Shown: piece after piece, positions 27,519 to 35,787 of the stretch | Numbering within the stretch: position 1 is the stretch's first letter | Layout: the number at the start of each line of letters is the position of its first letter | Source of the DNA: Verrucomicrobiota bacterium | GTDB lineage: Bacteria > Verrucomicrobiota > Verrucomicrobiia > Verrucomicrobiales > Akkermansiaceae | Reading direction: 5' to 3' | Assembly: GCA_026397725.1 (NCBI GenBank) | Contig: JAPLUI010000323.1 | Coordinates: forward strand, 1-64,000 | Length of the DNA stretch: 64,000 nucleotides | Notes under the pieces: model-generated | Database searches by the model: none | Told to the model about the DNA's origin: nothing | Seen by the model: only the letters and a program-made list of their open reading frames with translations | Made by a program: the position numbers and the translations under genes

Positions 27519-29723
27519 ATGATATCCAACTCTCCAATCACATTGAAAAACAATCTAACATACTCATCGCGGATGCTCGGTTCGCTGCTCGCGGCCCTAT
27601 CCACTTGCGCTGCGGAACCTGCCGCCTCCCCCGACGCCGTTTTCAAGTCAGCCGTCGCAGTCTGGCACCTGGGGGACGCCCAGGATGCGGCAGGCAAGAG
27701 CGGGCCGCTTGTGATCGAGGGTGGCGTGAAGCTGGGCGTGGAACTCGCTGGTGCCGAGCGTGAGGCGTCGGTGCTCCGCGGCGGCGACGGCCGCGTGGCC
27801 GAGTTCGGCGGCGGTTACCTCCGCGCCGGGTTGCAAACCGAGCCTCCTCTAGCAGTTCGCGGCAAGGACATGACCCTGTGTGTCCGGATGCGCGATCCTG
27901 CGGGATCCTGGGCGGTGCCGCTGTTCAGCAAGGAAGCCCCGGCCGATGATTTATCTAACATTATCTTCGGCGGTGGCGGATCGTTGCACTACCTGTGGCG
28001 GGCCGTTCCCGAGGGAATTCTGCGGCTGCGCGTCCCTGTGGCGCTGATCAATCCCAAAGCATGGCATGACGTGCTGGTGCGGTTTCGCGGCGCTAATTTG
28101 GAACTGTTTGTGGACGGCGTGCTGGTGGACGAAGAGTGGCCACATGGCGAACTTTTCGAGTTCTGTGCCCCGTTCTTGATCGGCGCGGGTTATGAGAGCG
28201 GCAAGCTGAAGGCCGGGTTTCACGGGCAGATCGACCATGTGGCCTTGTGGGACCGTTCGCTCAAGGATGATGAAATCGCCACGTTGGCCGGCGACGCGAA
28301 GGAAGTCGCCCGGCGCGAACTGGAAATCAACGGGCCAGTGCAGACCTCGCCCCAATACTGGAAGCCGCGCGGCTACAACACCACGGCGGGCGACACGATG
28401 CCCTTCTTCCATGACGGCACTTTCCGCCTGTTCTACCTGGGCGGCCGGCGCAACCACAGCAGCAAGTGGGGGCAGGGAGGCCACCAGTTCGCGCAAATCT
28501 CTAGCAAAGATCTCATCCATTGGGAAGAGCAGCCGCTGACCGTGCCCATTACCGAGCAATGGGAACCCTCGATGGGCACCTGCGATTGCGCCTGGTATGA
28601 CGGCGTTTACTATATGTATTGGAATGATAGCGGCAATCGCAACCAATACCCTGACAACCCGCGGAAGGATCACACAATCCGTTGCGCGACCAGCACGGAC
28701 GGGGTCCATTTCAAGAAAGACTTCAAGCCGCTGTTCTATGGCGATGGCGGCACGGTGTTTCGCGACCCGAAGACGGGCTTGTTCCATTTCGTGCAAGTGG
28801 ACCAAGGCCAGATGGTCTCCAAAGACCTGCAACACTGGGAACCGGTTCCGGGCGAAACCAAGAACGTCTTCCCGACCAAGAATCCAAGCAGCGCCGGATG
28901 CTCCCGACTGTTCGAGTGGAACGGCTGGTTTTATTGGACTGACTCCGGGGACAACGACATCTGGAAATCGCGCGACGCGCTGGGGCCTTGGGAAGAGATG
29001 CACCGGGATATTCACGACGGCATGTTTGTTCCCAAGGTGGCCGAGTTTACCGGCAACCGGCGGATCAACGTGGGCTTCGTCTTTGACAAGCCCGATCTCT
29101 GGGGCGGTCACCTGGTGCTTCATGAGCTGGTCCAATACCCGGACGGTTCGCTGGGGTCGAAGTTCGTGCCCGAGTTGATTCCGGCCAGTGGTGAACCGCA
29201 GCGGCTTACGTTTGCGGCCCTCAGTCCGCAGGTCACCGGCGATCCCAACAAGATCACGATTAAGGCGGACAAAGGGTTTGCGGCAGCGGCCTTGGACGGC
29301 ACGGCCCGCAATGTCCGCATCACGTTGCGCGTTGTCCCGCAGCCCGGCGCTCAATCCTTCGGGCTCTGCCTGCGCGGAAAGGGCGAATACGAGAGCGGCT
29401 GTGAACTGCGCTTCGAACCCGCCCGGCAGCGGGCGCAATACGGGGTCCCGCAGAATCACGGCCCGGCCAATGACTCGGCCGCGCTCTCCGCCGACCCGCC
29501 CATCGGCGATTTTGTCATCCCGAACGTCCAGCGGTTAGACCAGCCGTTTACGCTGGACATCATCGTCAAGGGGGACCTTGTCGACACGTGCATTGACGGG
29601 CGCAAGACCATGATCACCCGCCGCCTTCCGGAACCGGACGGCAACCGGCTGTTCTTCTTCGCCCGCGACGGAGAAGTGACGTTTGAATCCATCACCGTCC
29701 GCCCGCTGCTAGAACCGAAGTAA
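27519..29723 (+). CDS. LamG plus GH32-like beta-propeller secreted protein
   Basis: A 734-residue exported protein starting at 27519 (MISNSPITLKNN); earlier in-frame codons overlap the preceding gene. After a signal region (SLLAALSTCAAEP), residues ~40-275 form a LamG/concanavalin-like sandwich (NIIFGGGGSLHYLWRA, AWHDVLVRFRGANLELFVDG, GQIDHVALWDRSL). A five-bladed propeller (~285-580) carries GH32/GH43-like blades (YNTTAGDTMPFFHDGTFRLF, HWEEQPLTV, GGTVFRDPKTGLFHFVQ, SAGCSRLFEWNGWFYW), and a C-terminal GH32-type sandwich follows (VTFESITVRPL). FRDPK is a GH32-style RDP. This domain order is typical of secreted GH32-superfamily proteins of uncertain substrate, so I infer fructosidase or related activity without certainty. 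Confidence 0.7.
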   Translation: MISNSPITLKNNLTYSSRMLGSLLAALSTCAAEPAASPDAVFKSAVAVWHLGDAQDAAGKSGPLVIEGGVKLGVELAGAEREASVLRGGDGRVAEFGGGYLRAGLQTEPPLAVRGKDMTLCVRMRDPAGSWAVPLFSKEAPADDLSNIIFGGGGSLHYLWRAVPEGILRLRVPVALINPKAWHDVLVRFRGANLELFVDGVLVDEEWPHGELFEFCAPFLIGAGYESGKLKAGFHGQIDHVALWDRSLKDDEIATLAGDAKEVARRELEINGPVQTSPQYWKPRGYNTTAGDTMPFFHDGTFRLFYLGGRRNHSSKWGQGGHQFAQISSKDLIHWEEQPLTVPITEQWEPSMGTCDCAWYDGVYYMYWNDSGNRNQYPDNPRKDHTIRCATSTDGVHFKKDFKPLFYGDGGTVFRDPKTGLFHFVQVDQGQMVSKDLQHWEPVPGETKNVFPTKNPSSAGCSRLFEWNGWFYWTDSGDNDIWKSRDALGPWEEMHRDIHDGMFVPKVAEFTGNRRINVGFVFDKPDLWGGHLVLHELVQYPDGSLGSKFVPELIPASGEPQRLTFAALSPQVTGDPNKITIKADKGFAAAALDGTARNVRITLRVVPQPGAQSFGLCLRGKGEYESGCELRFEPARQRAQYGVPQNHGPANDSAALSADPPIGDFVIPNVQRLDQPFTLDIIVKGDLVDTCIDGRKTMITRRLPEPDGNRLFFFARDGEVTFESITVRPLLEPK

Positions 29724-29851
29724 GGTCAGGGAACCCTGCTCACAACTCCTCAGAACCGATCCAAGCGAAAGCTCACGACACCCGGTAAGGAGAAAGGCCC
29801 CACATACATGGTATCCAAACCGGATTATAGAACCTTATACAACAACAGTCC
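29724..29851. other. Short intergenic region
   Basis: 128 bases without a gene. It may carry the promoter of the next group, because it is longer than the spacers of the preceding genes (7-42 bases). No clear promoter boxes were identified. Confidence 0.3.
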
Positions 29852-32644
29852 ATGAAATCCATCACCCGCTTATTCTATCTATCCGCCGTTCTATCGGCTG
29901 GCACTGGCCTGGCACAAGCCGCAACCGTGAATGACCCGCGTTGCGAGCGCCTCAAGGATCCGCTGGGCATCGACATGCCGCAGCCGGTTCTCGGGTGGAC
30001 CGTCGAGTCCGGCAAGCGCGGTGATGTGCAGACCGCCTATCAGATATTGGTGGCGTCCACGCCGGCGTTGCTCGCCGCCGGCAAGGGCGACCTGTGGGAC
30101 AGCGGCAAGGTCGCCTCGGAGGTGTCGGCGCAGGTGGAATATGCCGGGAAAGCGCTGTCATCGCGGGCAAGGTGTTATTGGAAAGCGCGCGTCTGGGATC
30201 GCGCCGGCAAGCCGTCGGACTGGAGCCCGCCGGCGTCATGGACCATGGGTCTGCTAGATGAAAAGGACTGGCAAGGCACGTGGATCGGCGCGCGGCCGGG
30301 AACGCCCTCGGGCAAACGCGTGCCCTTGCGCGACGGGAACCTGCCTCCGGCGCAACCCGGTCCCATTGACCCCGCCGACGCTCCCGCCGTCCTGCTGCGG
30401 CGCGAGGTGGACCTCCCGAAGCGGGTTGTCTGCGCGACGGTTTCCTTCTGCGGGCTGGGATACGGCGAACTTTTCATCAACGGTCAGCGGGTGGGTGACC
30501 GCCGGCTGGACCCGGCTTTTACCGATTACATGCGGCGCGTGTTGTATTCCACATACGACGTGACCGATCTGGTTAGGTCGGGCAAAAACGCCTTGGGCGT
30601 GATGCTGGGCAATGGATTTTACTGCGCGCAGACACCCGATTGCTTCCAGTTGGATAAGGCGCCGTGGCGCACCCCGCCGCGGATGCGCTTTAATCTGTTA
30701 GTCGGGTTTGCCGATGGCACCACCACGACCGTCGTGTCGGACGGGCAGTGGAAACAATCGACCGCCGAGATTGTCTATAACTGTGTGCGTGGCGGCGAGA
30801 CGATCGACGCCCGCAAGAACCCCGGCAAGTGGTTGGAGGCGGGTTACGACGACAGCGCGTGGAAGCCGGCGCTCGAAGTCACGGCACCACTCGGCAAGCT
30901 TGCCGCCGAGGCGATTCCGCCGATTCGCATCACCGATGAGTACAAGGCGCTGAAAATCACCGAGCCCAAGCCGGGAGTCTATGTGGTGGATTTCGGACGC
31001 AACCTGCCCGGATGGGTGCGCTGGACCACGTCCGGCAAGGCGGGCCAGACCGTCACTTTGGATTTCAATGAGTTCCTGCGTGAGGATGGCACCGTGGACA
31101 CCCAGGCTCAGACCAGCCACACCTATGGCCGCTATCAGCATCAGGAGTGCATTCTATCGGGTGCGCCTAACGAGGTGTTCGAGCCGCGCTTCACCTATCA
31201 TGCGTTCCGCTTCGTCGAGTTTCACGGGCTCGAGAAGGCACCCGCACTGGAAGACGTGGTGGCCGTCCGCCTGCACACGCAGGTTCCGTGGACCAGCTCG
31301 TTCGAAACCTCTGAGCCGCAGCTCAACCTTCTCCACAACGCCTCACGGCGGACCCTGGAGGATTGCACCTGGGGCGGACCCACCGCAGAGCCGGTGCGCG
31401 AAAAGGTGATCTGGCTGGGTGACAACGTTTTCGAAATGGATGCCTATTTCTATCTGTTTGATTGCAGCCTGCTCTATCGGAAACAGACATACGACCTGAT
31501 GGACGCCCAGGAACCCAACGGGCATTTCGGACCGGTGGTTCCTAACGGAGGCTGGGGGGAACAGGGCGATGGCCCGGTAAGCAGCCTGCACTTCTGCGAC
31601 AGTCCCTGGTGGAGCATGGCCCTGGCACTCGGTGTGAACCGCCTGGGCACCGATTATGGCGACCGCAGGACCAGCCGGATCTCCTACGATGCCTGCCGCC
31701 GTTACACCGACTGGCAAACCGGCACCCTCGAGAACGGCCTCATGAACTGGGGATTGTGGGACTGGAACTCACGGCGGGGAAGCATCGAGACCAAGGGCGA
31801 TTACACCTCGAACGTCGGTTATTACTATCAGGCGATGCTGGTGGCCGCCCAGGCCGACGCGCTGGGCAAAAAGGAGGATGCCGCAAAGTACCGGGCAGCG
31901 GCGGAAGCCGTCAAATCGGCATTCACCCGGAAATTTTACGACGCCGCCAACGCACGTTACGCCCCGGGCTCGCAAACCGCGCAGAGTTTGCCGCTCACCC
32001 ATGACATGGTGCCGGCCGCCGATCGCAAGCGCGTGCTCAACACTTTGCTAGAGACCGTGAAGGGATCGGGCAACAAGCTGACGGCGGGCTTTGTCGGCAC
32101 CATGCCGACCTTGTACATGCTCAACGATGCGGGCTACGGCGACCTGGTCTATGAGATGATCCAGGACGGATGGTTCCCCATGCTGAACAACGGTGACGCC
32201 ACCACTTTGGGTGAGTCGCCGTATGCGGAATGCATCTCACGTGTCACGGGCTCCGGTCACCACCAGTTCAGCGCCTGCGTCGCCGGATGGATGTACCGCT
32301 GCGTCGCCGGCATCCGCCCGGACCTAACGGGCCCTGGCTATCAGAAACCTATCATCAGGCCGACCCTCCTCGGCAAGCTGGACTGGGTCAAGGCGCATTA
32401 TGACAGCGTCTATGGCCGCATCGAGAGCAACTGGAAGCGCGAGGGCGATCAAGTGACGATGGAGATCACGATCCCGGCCAACACCACCGCGACGGTGTAT
32501 GTGCCGGCCAAGGACGCGGCCGGTGTGACCGAAGGCGGCAAGCCCGCAGCCCAGGCTGAAGGCGTCAAGTTCCTCCGTATGGAAGATGGCGCTGCGGTGT
32601 ACGAGGCGGGAGCAGGAAAATACAAGTTTGTTTCAACAAGATAG
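29852..32644 (+). CDS. GH78 alpha-L-rhamnosidase
   Basis: A 930-residue secreted GH78-type enzyme, ~85 percent similar by eye to the one at 40073 and sharing signal peptide and first domain with 7287 and 43190. The order is signal peptide (MKSITRLFYLSAVLSAGTGLAQA), Fn3-like domain, two beta-sandwiches (GYGELFINGQRVGDRRLDP) and an (alpha/alpha)6 barrel from ~480 (NLLHNASRRTLEDCTWGGPTAEP). VREKVIWLGDN (~515) takes the place of the ERxxWxGD acid motif, and LGESPYAE (~790) is the candidate second acid. The C-terminal sandwich ends YKFVSTR. The 3' end (32620-32660) is similar in DNA to the leader at 4057-4095. It opens a second gene group. Confidence 0.85.
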   Translation: MKSITRLFYLSAVLSAGTGLAQAATVNDPRCERLKDPLGIDMPQPVLGWTVESGKRGDVQTAYQILVASTPALLAAGKGDLWDSGKVASEVSAQVEYAGKALSSRARCYWKARVWDRAGKPSDWSPPASWTMGLLDEKDWQGTWIGARPGTPSGKRVPLRDGNLPPAQPGPIDPADAPAVLLRREVDLPKRVVCATVSFCGLGYGELFINGQRVGDRRLDPAFTDYMRRVLYSTYDVTDLVRSGKNALGVMLGNGFYCAQTPDCFQLDKAPWRTPPRMRFNLLVGFADGTTTTVVSDGQWKQSTAEIVYNCVRGGETIDARKNPGKWLEAGYDDSAWKPALEVTAPLGKLAAEAIPPIRITDEYKALKITEPKPGVYVVDFGRNLPGWVRWTTSGKAGQTVTLDFNEFLREDGTVDTQAQTSHTYGRYQHQECILSGAPNEVFEPRFTYHAFRFVEFHGLEKAPALEDVVAVRLHTQVPWTSSFETSEPQLNLLHNASRRTLEDCTWGGPTAEPVREKVIWLGDNVFEMDAYFYLFDCSLLYRKQTYDLMDAQEPNGHFGPVVPNGGWGEQGDGPVSSLHFCDSPWWSMALALGVNRLGTDYGDRRTSRISYDACRRYTDWQTGTLENGLMNWGLWDWNSRRGSIETKGDYTSNVGYYYQAMLVAAQADALGKKEDAAKYRAAAEAVKSAFTRKFYDAANARYAPGSQTAQSLPLTHDMVPAADRKRVLNTLLETVKGSGNKLTAGFVGTMPTLYMLNDAGYGDLVYEMIQDGWFPMLNNGDATTLGESPYAECISRVTGSGHHQFSACVAGWMYRCVAGIRPDLTGPGYQKPIIRPTLLGKLDWVKAHYDSVYGRIESNWKREGDQVTMEITIPANTTATVYVPAKDAAGVTEGGKPAAQAEGVKFLRMEDGAAVYEAGAGKYKFVSTR

Positions 32645-32956
32645 AGGAATACACATCCTGAAGACTCATTGTCACAGCAATCCATCCACCTCCATGACTC
32701 AGTCCGTGAGACATCCAAACAACAGTTGGAGACTCAAATAATCGAAACACTGCTTGCGATGCTCGACCCGTCGGCTCGCGGTCGACGCGTGTCTGCCCGC
32801 ACTGGCAAGACGAACACCCCGGGACGGCGGGACACCGCGCCCGTTAGACCCAACCACCCCGGCAGGGGTGGCGGACATTGGCCCGGGGTCGAGGCCGCTT
32901 CGCGGCTGAACACCCCCGGGATGAAGATCCAAAAGTATTTCCGCACCCCTGCCGGG
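32645..32956. repeat. Three-copy intergenic repeat, copy C (5' part)
   Basis: From ~32717 (CAAACAACAGTTGGAGACTC) this matches copies A (3543) and B (10776). It is split from its 3' part (33360-33478) by the MITE. Between 32870 and 32950 is GC-rich sequence of unknown origin. No gene is supported; an open frame here (QLETQIIETLLAMLDP...) is the repeat itself. Confidence 0.6.
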
Positions 32957-33359
32957 CATGCGCGTCAACTTAAGGGTGCAGATGATTGAAAATTCCTTGT
33001 TGGATAGGAAACATACGAATTTTTTTTGCGGATGACCCAGATCACTGTGCTCAACAAATGAAGCGCTCAACGGCACATCCCCTCTGAGTCGCGGAGCGAC
33101 TGGGTGAGGGTAGCCGTGGGTTTTAACCCACGGACTGCGACATCCATCATGCAACCGGCGTCGCGGAGTGACGCTTGAAACCGGGCATGACCCGGAGACG
33201 CCCAGCCGCATCAAGCGTCGCGCCGCGACGCAATCCATCTATCATCTGCCTGACCGTGGGTTGAAACCCACGGCTACCATCAAGGATCGCTCCGCGACCG
33301 GGGCGAAGACCGCCGCGTTCCAGGCATCACATGAGCAATCCCTTAAGTTGACGCGCATG
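32957..33359. mobile_element. MITE with 20-bp terminal inverted repeats
   Basis: CATGCGCGTCAACTTAAGGG at 32957-32976 is the exact reverse complement of 33340-33359. The flanks are a perfect 10-base direct repeat CCCTGCCGGG (32947-32956 and 33360-33369), as expected for a target-site duplication. The 403-bp interior has no transposase. It contains two nested palindromes, GTGGGTTTTAACCCAC near 33115-33131 and GTGGGTTGAAACCCAC near 33256-33272, which with flanking GTCGCGGAGCGAC / GATCGCTCCGCGAC make a REP-like inverted pair. It is a non-autonomous element inserted into repeat copy C. A 10-base duplication fits IS4-type transposition, an inference from the duplication length only. Confidence 0.8.
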
Positions 33360-33478
33360 CCCTGCCGGGGTCGGTTTCATGTAGGATCGTATCCTCCCCC
33401 GCAAATGATCATCCTGGCCCCCAAATCGTCGGTTTGGGGGTCTCTTTGTGCTTGTCCCCCGCACCCATTCCTTGAGTA
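33360..33478. repeat. Three-copy intergenic repeat, copy C (3' part)
   Basis: Continues GTCGGTTTCATGTAGGATCG, CCTCCCCCGCAAATGATCAT and the C/G-A/T hairpin (33416-33442) shared with copies A and B. It ends directly at the start of the next gene. Confidence 0.6.
33416..33442 (+). terminator. Hairpin terminator candidate in repeat copy C
   Basis: GCCCCCAAA (33417-33425) pairs with TTTGGGGG-C (33433-33442), followed by TCTTTGTGCTTG. It corresponds to the hairpin at 11052-11079. Its location just before a start codon would suit an attenuator as well as a terminator. Confidence 0.4.
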
Positions 33479-35413
33479 ATGATGCTACGAAAGCCTATGA
33501 AAGCCATCGCCTGCTTATTCCATATCTCCGCTGTCCGCATGTCCGGGAGCAACTCATTCCTTGCCGGTGCCGCTGCGACGCTCGCCCTGTGGTGTGCCGG
33601 TGGCGGCGTTGCCTTCGCCGCTGACGAGCCGCCGTTTCCCATCGACCGCGCTCCCGCGCCCTTGTTCGACGATCCCATCTGGCACGGTGCGACCGATCCA
33701 AGCGCCCTGTGGAACCCGCTCGCCAGGGAATTCACGATCTACTACACGCAGCTTCGGGCGACGCTGAAGAACCCCAATGGCGTCGAGTGGGCTCACGGCA
33801 CCGCGATCGGCATCGCCACCTCGAAGGACGGCGTGAAGTGGAAGTGCGAGGGCATCTGCACCGGCGACGAAGGCCTGGGCACGCCGATCGAAAGCAAACT
33901 CACTTGGTGGGCCCCATCGGTCATCTTCCACGAAGGCACGTTGCACATGTTCGTCTCCCGCGTCGATGGCATCTACTCCGGCTTTGGCGGCAAACGGAAT
34001 ATCCTGCACTTCACCAGCAGCGACGGCCGGAAGTGGAAGTACCAAATGACCCTGCCGCTCTCATCGGAGAATTGTATCGACCCTTGCATCTACCAGATTG
34101 GTGCGATGTGGTATGTATGCTATAAGGATGAGGTCAACGGTCATTTCACGCACGTCGCCGAGAGCACCGACCTGAGGACTTGGAAAGTCCGCGGCAAGGT
34201 GGTTTCCGACGTGCCCCACGAGGGCCCGCTGGTCTGGCGTTGGAAAGGCGCCTACTGGATGATCGTCGACGCCGGGGCACGGCTGCGGATTTTTCGCTCC
34301 GTTAGCGGAATCGACGCTTGGGAGTACCACACGACGATCCTGCAGGCCCCCGGCAAGCGGCCGAAGGACGGCGTGCCAGGCTACCACGCCGGCATGCTCG
34401 TACAAGGCGAGCGGGCGTTCGTCTTCTACTCCGTGCATTACAATCGCGACAACGAGACGGCCATCCAAGTAGCGGAGTTGGAGATGGACGCCGCGGGGAT
34501 GATTGTTTGTGATCGGGATCGATACGCGAACAAGGCGGAAGCACTGCCGGAAGGCGCCACGATCACGAACTCGCTCGGCATGAAGCTCGTGTTGATCCCG
34601 GCGGGCGAATTCCAGATGGGCAGCGGCGAATCGGCCGTGGATTTGGCAAAGGCATACGATCCCGAAGGAAAGTCGATCCAGCCGGACTACTTTGCCAACG
34701 AGCAGCCGCAGCATCGTGTGCGCATCACCCGGCCGTTCTATCTGGGACAGAACCCGGTGACGCTGGGCGAGTTTCTAACATTCCACAAGGACACGAACTA
34801 TCAGATGGAGGCGGAGCGGGATGGTGGCAAGGGTGACTTTGGAAAACTGGAAAACGGGCAGCTCGGCTATTCGGCCGCATTCCGCCCGTGGGCGCCTGGC
34901 GGCAAGATGCCGACGAGCGAGGATCCGGTGGTCTGGGTTTCGTGGAATGATGCGGCGGCGTTTTGCGAGTGGCTGGGCAAGAAGGAGGGCAAGACATACC
35001 GGTTGCCCACGGAGGCCCAGTGGGAGTACGCATGCCGCGCCGGCAGCACGACACGGTACTACTTTGGCGACCGGGTGAGTGAATTGGCCGATTACGCATG
35101 GTACTCACCGGTGCGCACGGATGACAACTGGGGCACACATCCTGTCGGCGGCAAGAAGCCTAACACCTGGGGTTTGTATGACATGTGCGGGAACGCCTGG
35201 CAGTGGTGCGCGGATTGGTATGGCAAGGACTACTATGCGAACCCGCCACCCGACGATCCAAAGGGACCGGACACCGGCACCGAACGCGTGATGCGCGGCG
35301 GCGGCTGGAGCGGCGACGCCAGGCACTGCCGCTCGGCGAACCGCTTCGCGGTCGTCCCGTCCGGCCGGCACAGCAACATCGGCTTCCGTGTCGCTCTAAC
35401 GGCGGATAATTAA
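33479..35413 (+). CDS. GH43-like propeller fused to FGE-sulfatase domain, full length
   Basis: A 644-residue secreted protein. The first 20 codons (MMLRKPMKAIACLFHISAVR) resemble the GH78-type signal peptide at 43190. A second, native signal peptide starts at 33539 (MSGSNSFLAGAAATLALWC...), matching the paralogue at 46011, so 33539 is a plausible true start. Residues ~65-360 form a beta-propeller (DDPIWHGATDPSALWNP, WWAPSVIFHEGTLHMFV, NCIDPCIYQIGAMWYV, PHEGPLVWRWKGAYWMIVD) of the GH43/GH32 superfold. From ~370 comes an FGE domain (MKLVLIPAGEFQMGSGES, YRLPTEAQWEYACRAGSTT, MCGNAWQWCADWY, RVMRGGGWSGDARHCRSANR). The same propeller-FGE pair occurs with a deletion at 45993. Role: probably a glycosidase with a lectin-like or scaffold FGE domain. 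Confidence 0.8.
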   Translation: MMLRKPMKAIACLFHISAVRMSGSNSFLAGAAATLALWCAGGGVAFAADEPPFPIDRAPAPLFDDPIWHGATDPSALWNPLAREFTIYYTQLRATLKNPNGVEWAHGTAIGIATSKDGVKWKCEGICTGDEGLGTPIESKLTWWAPSVIFHEGTLHMFVSRVDGIYSGFGGKRNILHFTSSDGRKWKYQMTLPLSSENCIDPCIYQIGAMWYVCYKDEVNGHFTHVAESTDLRTWKVRGKVVSDVPHEGPLVWRWKGAYWMIVDAGARLRIFRSVSGIDAWEYHTTILQAPGKRPKDGVPGYHAGMLVQGERAFVFYSVHYNRDNETAIQVAELEMDAAGMIVCDRDRYANKAEALPEGATITNSLGMKLVLIPAGEFQMGSGESAVDLAKAYDPEGKSIQPDYFANEQPQHRVRITRPFYLGQNPVTLGEFLTFHKDTNYQMEAERDGGKGDFGKLENGQLGYSAAFRPWAPGGKMPTSEDPVVWVSWNDAAAFCEWLGKKEGKTYRLPTEAQWEYACRAGSTTRYYFGDRVSELADYAWYSPVRTDDNWGTHPVGGKKPNTWGLYDMCGNAWQWCADWYGKDYYANPPPDDPKGPDTGTERVMRGGGWSGDARHCRSANRFAVVPSGRHSNIGFRVALTADN

Positions 35414-35425
35414 CCAAAGAGATCC

Positions 35426-35777
35426 ATGAAACGCACACTGATCATTCTAACATTAGCAATATACTGCACAGCGTCCGGAGTGGCGAGCGCCGCCGAAAAC
35501 GACAACACGCGCACCTTTACCGCCGACAAGCGATACCTGTTGTTTCCGTGTGCGCGAGGGTTCGGCGGCCAGGACAAGGTGTTCATCCATGTGGACGGCA
35601 AGCCCTACATGTCGCATCATTCCTTCGGTCGAGGTCTGCACCAGCAGCAGGGATTACATCATCAAGGGCCGCAATTACCTCAAACTGGGGGAGAAGTCAC
35701 CCATGGAGATACGTGCCGAGGGAGATGACGTGAAATTCAGCCGCTTGGAGGTCTATCCGCTCAAGTCCATTCACTGA
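35426..35777 (+). pseudogene. GH32 relic with large internal deletion and frameshift
   Basis: MKRTLIILTLAIYCTASGVASA is a signal peptide followed by NTRTFTADKRYLLFPCARG and DGKPYMS, matching the N-terminus of the GH32 at 20830. After ~35640 the homology jumps to the C-terminal end of the same family (RDYIIKGRNYLKLGEKSPMEI...LKSIH) in another frame. About 1.1 kb of catalytic sequence is missing. The first frame would give a ~100-residue protein ending in nonsense. The same junction is present at 47337-47688, so the deletion predates duplication of the block. Confidence 0.75.
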
Positions 35778-35787
35778 AAGGTATCCC

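Noticed and set aside
27951..29459. A 502-codon antisense frame opposite the LamG-GH32-like gene
   Set aside because: The + strand protein has recognisable domains; the antisense product has none and lacks a credible start.
32669..32989. A 106-codon protein in repeat copy C
   Set aside because: The frame is not preserved in copies A and B and the sequence is an intergenic repeat.
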